A stretch of 64,000 nucleotides of DNA from Thalassotalea ponticola (GTDB lineage Bacteria > Pseudomonadota > Gammaproteobacteria > Enterobacterales > Alteromonadaceae). Below the pieces are notes generated by a model. The model made no database searches. It was not told the origin of the DNA and saw only the letters and a list, made by a program, of their open reading frames with translations. The position numbers and the translations under genes are program-made. Location of the stretch: positions 2,604,001-2,668,000 of the forward strand of contig NZ_CP166871.1 in the NCBI RefSeq assembly GCF_041379045.1, read 5' to 3'. Of this stretch, positions 59,084-64,000 are shown one piece after another (the first letter of the stretch is position 1; each line of letters starts with the position of its first letter).

Positions 59084-59707
59084 TTAGCTTGCTCTTTTTT
59101 GTGGTAAACGAATGCCGTGTCGAGAAAACCGGCTGAGTCCACGCGTCAGTAAAAAGCCAGTAACGAGCGCAGTTAATAACATCAGTCGATACAATTCAAA
59201 CTGTTGACTGACTTGTTGTTGTATTCCCTCTACCACCGTCGATTTAACGATATTTAGGCGCAGATAACCGCGCAATTCAGGCGTTCTAATTTCATCGATG
59301 AAGGGGACATAAGAATCCGCTTTGAACGAATCATTGCCAGTAACGCCAAACAGCTCATTTATGGTCGAATGTTGGTCTGCATTACTGGCCGAACTGGCAA
59401 CGATATCACCGCGCTTATCGTAGATGATCGCTTGCTCAATAAAGTCATTTTGCACCAATGCATTGACAAATGACTGCAACTGCCCTGGGTCGCTATCAAG
59501 AATGACTTTACTGCTATTAATCGCTTGCGCTAACTGTTGCTTGGCAACGGTGTCAAAGTGCTGCTTTAAAGCGCGGTCGCTATCGCCTACACTCATCACC
59601 GACAAATTTAAAATCATAAAAAACAAAATAACCGCGACGCCAATTTGCAATAATTTGACATAAACAGGGGTTACTTTTGGGTAAATTATTTGCTTGGAAA
59701 CATCCAT
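59084..59707 (-). CDS. smp: Smp/AhpA (YtjB)-like membrane protein
   Basis: 207-residue inner-membrane protein. The first membrane segment is at about 19-40 (LLQIGVAVILFFMILNLSV), a periplasmic domain of about 125 residues follows, and the second segment is near 172-190 (LYRLMLLTALVTGFLL). It fits the E. coli SMP family in length, topology and position divergent from serB. The function is unclear; the family has been tied to membrane stress and to AhpA in Vibrio and Shewanella. It is 112 bases from the serB start and 26 bases upstream of ppk2. Confidence 0.82.
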   Translation of the reverse strand: MDVSKQIIYPKVTPVYVKLLQIGVAVILFFMILNLSVMSVGDSDRALKQHFDTVAKQQLAQAINSSKVILDSDPGQLQSFVNALVQNDFIEQAIIYDKRGDIVASSASNADQHSTINELFGVTGNDSFKADSYVPFIDEIRTPELRGYLRLNIVKSTVVEGIQQQVSQQFELYRLMLLTALVTGFLLTRGLSRFSRHGIRLPQKRAS

Positions 59708-59819
59708 TAATCGTACACAGCCAAAAATTTAAAATTATTTTATCAAAGCTCTATACACTATAGAGGGTTATTTGCGATTATAGAATTACTTTTTATCGAC
59801 CCAACCAAGTTACTCGTAA

Positions 59820-60836
59820 ATGTCTAATTCTTCCATTACGTCCACTTCGCACCTTAACCAAGGCGCCAGCCTAGAGCAATTAGCAACCACGCCTGAGTTG
59901 TCTTTACCGCAAAGCTATTGCATCAACGCTAAACAACAACTGTTCGCCACCGATGCAATTGCTGATTACGACGAAGCAATGCCCGAGTTAGTTGTATTTA
60001 GCGACACGTCGATACAACAATTGACACAGCTGCTGGTGATTATCGAGCAAACACAGCTCACCTTAACGGCGATTAATCACCGTGCTGGACGAACGAGTTT
60101 GCGCTTTGCCATTGCCAATCAGGTCCTCAATAAAAAGGCCCTGCTCAATGAATTTGCCATTGAACAAGGAATCGAATTGGCGTTAATTGACGCCGCGCCG
60201 AGTTTATCCCGTCCAGGCTTGTTGGTAATGGATATGGACTCTACTGCCATAGATATCGAGTGTATTGATCAAATAGCCAACTTGGCAGGGGTCGGTAAAG
60301 AGGTCAGTGAGGTAACTGAGAGGGCAATGCAAGGGGAACTTGATTTTGCCCAAAGTTTGCGCCAACGAGTGAGTAAACTCAGTGGTGCTGAGGCTGACAT
60401 TTTAGCGCGTGTTGGCGAGCAGCTGCCGTTTATGCCAGGACTGAAAACACTGGTTAGTACCCTGCATCAACACCAGTGGAAAGTGGCGGTTGTTTCCGGT
60501 GGTTTTACCTATTTTACCGACATTTTAAAACACCAATTACAACTCGACGCTACCCAAGCAAACGTGCTCGAAATCGTTGATAACAAACTCACCGGTAAGG
60601 TGTTGGGTAATATTACCGATGCCCAAGCCAAAGCCGATACCTTGCGCAGACTGGCAACTGAGTTTGCCATTAACGATAGGCAAACAGTTGCCATGGGAGA
60701 TGGTGCCAATGATCTATTAATGCTCAATGCTGCGCATTTTGGCGTCGCCTACAAGGCTAAGCCCGTAGTCTTACAGCAAGCGTCAGCCGCGATTAATACC
60801 CGTGGTTTAGATACCTTGCTGCACTACTTAAAATAA
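59820..60836 (+). CDS. serB: Phosphoserine phosphatase
   Basis: Last step of serine synthesis. 338 residues. HAD fold: nucleophile block VMDMDSTAIDIECIDQIA near 137-154, motif II VVSGGFTYFTD near 223, and GDGANDLLMLNAA near 292. The N-terminal 130 residues are the ACT-like regulatory part seen in gammaproteobacterial SerB. Divergent from smp, and followed by radA at 120 bases; the smp/serB-radA order is like E. coli. Confidence 0.96.
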   Translation: MSNSSITSTSHLNQGASLEQLATTPELSLPQSYCINAKQQLFATDAIADYDEAMPELVVFSDTSIQQLTQLLVIIEQTQLTLTAINHRAGRTSLRFAIANQVLNKKALLNEFAIEQGIELALIDAAPSLSRPGLLVMDMDSTAIDIECIDQIANLAGVGKEVSEVTERAMQGELDFAQSLRQRVSKLSGAEADILARVGEQLPFMPGLKTLVSTLHQHQWKVAVVSGGFTYFTDILKHQLQLDATQANVLEIVDNKLTGKVLGNITDAQAKADTLRRLATEFAINDRQTVAMGDGANDLLMLNAAHFGVAYKAKPVVLQQASAAINTRGLDTLLHYLK

Positions 60837-60956
60837 ACTGTCGAAAAGACTCCAACAGGCAACGCGTAATGAGTCGCCTGTTTAGTTAATGGGTTGTAAT
60901 TGTGCAAGCCCAACATTACACTGTACATATATACATAACTCGTAACCAGTAATATT

Positions 60957-62318
60957 ATGGCAAAAACAAAAACTGCATTTGTTTGCAACGATTGTGGCGC
61001 AGATTTCCCGCGATGGATGGGACAATGTACCGAATGCAAATCATGGAACACCATTAGTGAAATCCGTTTAGCGAAAGCGCCCAGCCGCGGTGGCAACTTC
61101 AGTGGATTTGCCGGTCAAACCGAGGCTAAAGTACAAGTACTCAACGCCATTGATCTCACTGACTTACCGCGTTTTAGCTCGGGTTTTACTGAATTTGACC
61201 GAGTTTTGGGTGGTGGTATCGTTCCCGGCAGTGCAATATTAATTGGTGGCGAGCCCGGCGCCGGTAAATCAACGTTGCTATTACAAACAATGTGTGAACT
61301 GGCCAAATCCATGGGCGCTTTATACGTAACCGGTGAAGAATCCCTACAACAAGTAGCGATGCGCGCCAATCGCCTAGGTCTAGAAACCGATAAATTAAAA
61401 ATGCTATCGGAAACATCGGTGGAGAACATTTGTAACATTGCCGAAAGAGAACGGCCTAAGATAATGGTTATTGACTCCATTCAGGTAATGCATATGAGCG
61501 ATGTCCAGTCTGCGCCGGGCAGCGTATCGCAAGTGCGCGAGTCGGCGGCATTTTTAACGCGTTTTGCCAAACAACATCACGTGGCAATGCTCATTGTTGG
61601 CCATGTCACCAAAGACGGTTCGCTCGCCGGCCCTAAGATATTAGAACACTGTATCGATTGCTCCATTATGCTTGAGGGCAGTACGGATTCTCGTTTTCGC
61701 ACGTTGCGAGGTCATAAAAACCGCTTTGGTGCGGTTAACGAATTAGGCGTGTTTGCAATGACAGGCCAGGGGTTAAAAGAAGTGAAAAACCCATCAGCGA
61801 TTTTCCTATCGCGACAAGACGAGCAAACACCCGGTACGGTAGTCTTGGTATTGTGGGAAGGCACCCGACCGCTTCTGGTTGAAATCCAAGCATTAGTCGA
61901 CTATTCAGCATTGGCTAATCCTCGCCGAGTGGTGGTCGGTGCTGAGCAAAACCGTTTATCCATGTTACTTGCGGTGTTAAATCGACACGGTGGCTTGCAA
62001 ATGAATGACCAAGACGTGTTTGTTAATGTGGTAGGCGGGGTAAAAGTGACAGAAACCAGTATCGACTTGGCGTTGATTTTGGCATTGGTGTCCAGTTTTC
62101 GCGACCGCGCTTTGCCACACGATTTAGTGGTGTTTGGTGAAATCGGTTTGTCGGGTGAAATTCGCCCAGTGCCATCGGGGCAAGAGCGCATTAATGAAGC
62201 GGCGAAACACGGCTTTCGCAAAGCGATTGTGCCTAAAGCTAACATGCCTAAAGACCCCATTGAGGGTATGGAAATCATTGCCGTTAGCAAGTTAAGTGAA
62301 GCGCTCGAAGCTATTTAG
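60957..62318 (+). CDS. radA: DNA repair protein RadA
   Basis: RecA-like helicase that promotes branch migration in recombination. 453 residues. Four-Cys zinc finger (FVCNDCG and GQCTECKSW, residues 9-30), Walker A GGEPGAGKSTLLLQT near 93-107, Walker B MVIDSIQVM near 178, the RadA-specific KNRFGAVNELGVFAMT near 253 and a C-terminal Lon-protease-like domain (about 275-453, with EIGLSGEIRPVPSGQERI). Start ATG 60957. Confidence 0.97.
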   Translation: MAKTKTAFVCNDCGADFPRWMGQCTECKSWNTISEIRLAKAPSRGGNFSGFAGQTEAKVQVLNAIDLTDLPRFSSGFTEFDRVLGGGIVPGSAILIGGEPGAGKSTLLLQTMCELAKSMGALYVTGEESLQQVAMRANRLGLETDKLKMLSETSVENICNIAERERPKIMVIDSIQVMHMSDVQSAPGSVSQVRESAAFLTRFAKQHHVAMLIVGHVTKDGSLAGPKILEHCIDCSIMLEGSTDSRFRTLRGHKNRFGAVNELGVFAMTGQGLKEVKNPSAIFLSRQDEQTPGTVVLVLWEGTRPLLVEIQALVDYSALANPRRVVVGAEQNRLSMLLAVLNRHGGLQMNDQDVFVNVVGGVKVTETSIDLALILALVSSFRDRALPHDLVVFGEIGLSGEIRPVPSGQERINEAAKHGFRKAIVPKANMPKDPIEGMEIIAVSKLSEALEAI

Positions 62319-62513
62319 CAAAATCTATCATTGTCTATAGTGATGGCTTGTTTTGATGGCTCGCACAACGGATACAACGGACGTCGCACACCTTCAGGCT
62401 ACAATGACCTGTACACGGCTAATCTTTAGTCATTATCGGCTAATCAGGTTTCGACAGTACCCGTAGAACAAGGTAAAATACTCGCCATTAGATAACAAGA
62501 CGAGAGTTTTACC

Positions 62514-64000
62514 TTGGCATTATTTCACACAGGTCAGCTTGCTAATGCTATGCGCGGCATCCTAGCAACCATTGCACTTTGTACCTATTCCGTTTCAGCG
62601 CAACAGAATGTCACCGCCACTGAGCCTGAAAATGACACCAGTAACTCACTTACTATCGAGCGTATTTATTCAGCGCCATCATTACACGGCCCCGGTACTA
62701 AACAACTAAAATACAGCCCTAATGGCAGTACCATCACCTATTTGAAAGGCAAAGACAGTGATGCAAACCGCTATGACTTATGGCAATACGATATCGCCAG
62801 TGACGCTCATTCACTATTAGTGGACTCGGATTCCATTTACACTGGCAAAGAAGAGCTAAGCGACGAAGAAAAAGCGCGTCGTGAGCGCATGCGCGTTTAT
62901 GGTTCCGGTATCATGGAATACATTTTGTCGTCAGATGGCAAGCGCATTATCTTCCCTATTGCCGGTGACCTGTATTTATACGACCTTGATAAACGCCAGT
63001 CTCGACGTTTGACCGATGACGTATCGTATGAAACAGACATCAAATTTTCGCCAAAAGGACGCTACGTATCGTTTATCAAAAACCAAGACATTCAAGTCAT
63101 TGACCTTGATAAGAACAAGCTTTACAAGTTAACCAAAGACGGTCGCGGCCTAATAAAAAATGGCATGGCTGAATTCGTAGCACAAGAAGAAATGGATCGC
63201 ATGACTGGCTATTGGTGGTCGCCAGACGAAAAGCATATTGCCTTTTTAAAAGTCGATGAAACACCCGTAAATGTTGAACTGAGAAATGAGATCTACGCCG
63301 ACGAAATTAAACTTTACGAGCAACGCTACCCAAGCGCAGGCAGTAATAACGTGCATGTTTCTCTGCACAGCGTTGAGCTAGCCAATGGCAAGATAAGCGA
63401 TTACAGCCTAGGTGAAAATCAAGATATTTACATCGCTCGCGTTAACTGGACGCCTGATTCAAAATACATTGCTTATCAGTGGCAAGATCGCGCTCAGCAA
63501 AACCTAAAGCTTATTTTTCAGCGAGTTAAATCTAAATCGAAGCGCACGGTAATCGAAGAAAAATCAGCGCATTGGATTAACTTAAATCACGACTTACACT
63601 TTTTAAGCAAAACAGATTCGTTTATTTGGGCTTCTGAAAAGGACGGTTTTAAACACCTTTACCTATACGATTATCAAGGCAAACAACTGGCCCAACTCAC
63701 CCAGGGTGAATGGGTGGTTGATCAACTGCTTAGTGTTGATGAACAACAAGGGTTGGTGTACTTCACGGGGCGCGAAGACACGCCACTAGAGAAACACCTG
63801 TACAAAACCACACTTGATGGCAAAGCACCAAAACACGTGATTCGCATCAGTAAGCGCGGTGGTTTCCACAACGTGACCTTTGCTAAAGACAACAGCAGTT
63901 ATATCGATCACTTCAGCAATATCAATACCCCGCCGCAAGTGAGCGTGCACGATATCAATGGTCAGATAAAAACCTACCTACAAGAGAATAAACTGGATAA
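62514..64000 (+). CDS. Dipeptidyl peptidase IV-like exopeptidase, N-terminal part (runs off right edge)
   Basis: Exported S9-family enzyme that would remove dipeptides from proline-containing N-termini. Start at TTG 62514 behind CGAGAG, or ATG 62550, which gives the cleaner signal peptide (MRGILATIALCTYSVSA). About 490 residues of the beta-propeller domain are present, with KYSPNGSTITYLKG, EFVAQEEMDRMTGYWWSPDE (the DPP IV Glu-Glu motif that binds the substrate N-terminus lies here) and DGFKHLYLYDYQGKQL. The catalytic Ser-Asp-His domain lies past the edge, so activity cannot be judged. Confidence 0.9.
   Translation, partial: MALFHTGQLANAMRGILATIALCTYSVSAQQNVTATEPENDTSNSLTIERIYSAPSLHGPGTKQLKYSPNGSTITYLKGKDSDANRYDLWQYDIASDAHSLLVDSDSIYTGKEELSDEEKARRERMRVYGSGIMEYILSSDGKRIIFPIAGDLYLYDLDKRQSRRLTDDVSYETDIKFSPKGRYVSFIKNQDIQVIDLDKNKLYKLTKDGRGLIKNGMAEFVAQEEMDRMTGYWWSPDEKHIAFLKVDETPVNVELRNEIYADEIKLYEQRYPSAGSNNVHVSLHSVELANGKISDYSLGENQDIYIARVNWTPDSKYIAYQWQDRAQQNLKLIFQRVKSKSKRTVIEEKSAHWINLNHDLHFLSKTDSFIWASEKDGFKHLYLYDYQGKQLAQLTQGEWVVDQLLSVDEQQGLVYFTGREDTPLEKHLYKTTLDGKAPKHVIRISKRGGFHNVTFAKDNSSYIDHFSNINTPPQVSVHDINGQIKTYLQENKLD

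Overview
The window reads as chromosomal DNA of a marine gammaproteobacterium. Gene content and order (cysS/ppiB-lpxH, tig-clpP-clpX-lon-hupB-ppiD, nrdR-ribD-ribE-ribBX, iscRSUA-hscBA-fdx, queA-tgt-yajC-secDF, holD-rimI-prfC, smp/serB-radA) fit the Alteromonadales, perhaps a Colwellia/Thalassotalea-like genus. That placement is inference from gene order and protein style; no rRNA is present to test it.

Layout. 1-2.4 kb: start of cysS (running off the left edge), divergent from ppiB-lpxH. 2.4-8.9 kb: a DUF885 lipoprotein, miaE, an AhpD-like protein, an aldehyde dehydrogenase, a small conserved-looking protein and a Yip1-type membrane protein. 8.9-17.6 kb: a protein-quality-control block, all on the minus strand (tig, clpP, clpX, lon, hupB, ppiD), with a recognisable heat-shock promoter before lon. 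18.1-18.5 kb: four tRNA genes (Pro, Arg, His, Pro). 18.9-20.9 kb: folD and a DUF808 membrane protein. 21.1-25.9 kb: glyA, nrdR, ribD, ribE and a ribBX-type fusion whose GTP cyclohydrolase half has lost its zinc cysteines. 26.1-33.2 kb: the isc iron-sulfur operon with cysE and trmJ upstream and IscR-like sites between cysE and iscR. 33.6 kb: suhB.

34.4-40.4 kb is an A+T-richer accessory segment. It holds intergenic palindromic repeats, a broken gene, a leucine-rich-repeat lipoprotein, an unrecognised secreted protein, a very small secreted Cys-containing peptide (possibly frameshifted) and a ToxR/CadC-like membrane-bound transcription factor with a periplasmic beta-propeller-like sensor. These may form one regulated cell-surface module; this is the most novel-looking part of the window. 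40.4-44.8 kb: an unrecognised exported protein, an exported M24 aminopeptidase and cobA.

44.9-50.4 kb: the queA-tgt-yajC-secD-secF operon, then about 1.4 kb of apparently decayed DNA and a tRNA-Trp gene. 52.2-62.3 kb: holD-rimI, prfC, argS, a YdcH-like protein, a TatD-family nuclease overlapping convergent ppk2, smp, serB and radA. 62.5 kb to the right edge: the N-terminal part of a dipeptidyl peptidase IV-like enzyme.

No insertion sequence, prophage, CRISPR array or replication origin was found. Most of the window is conserved housekeeping DNA; accessory material is concentrated at 34-40 kb and 50.4-51.7 kb.
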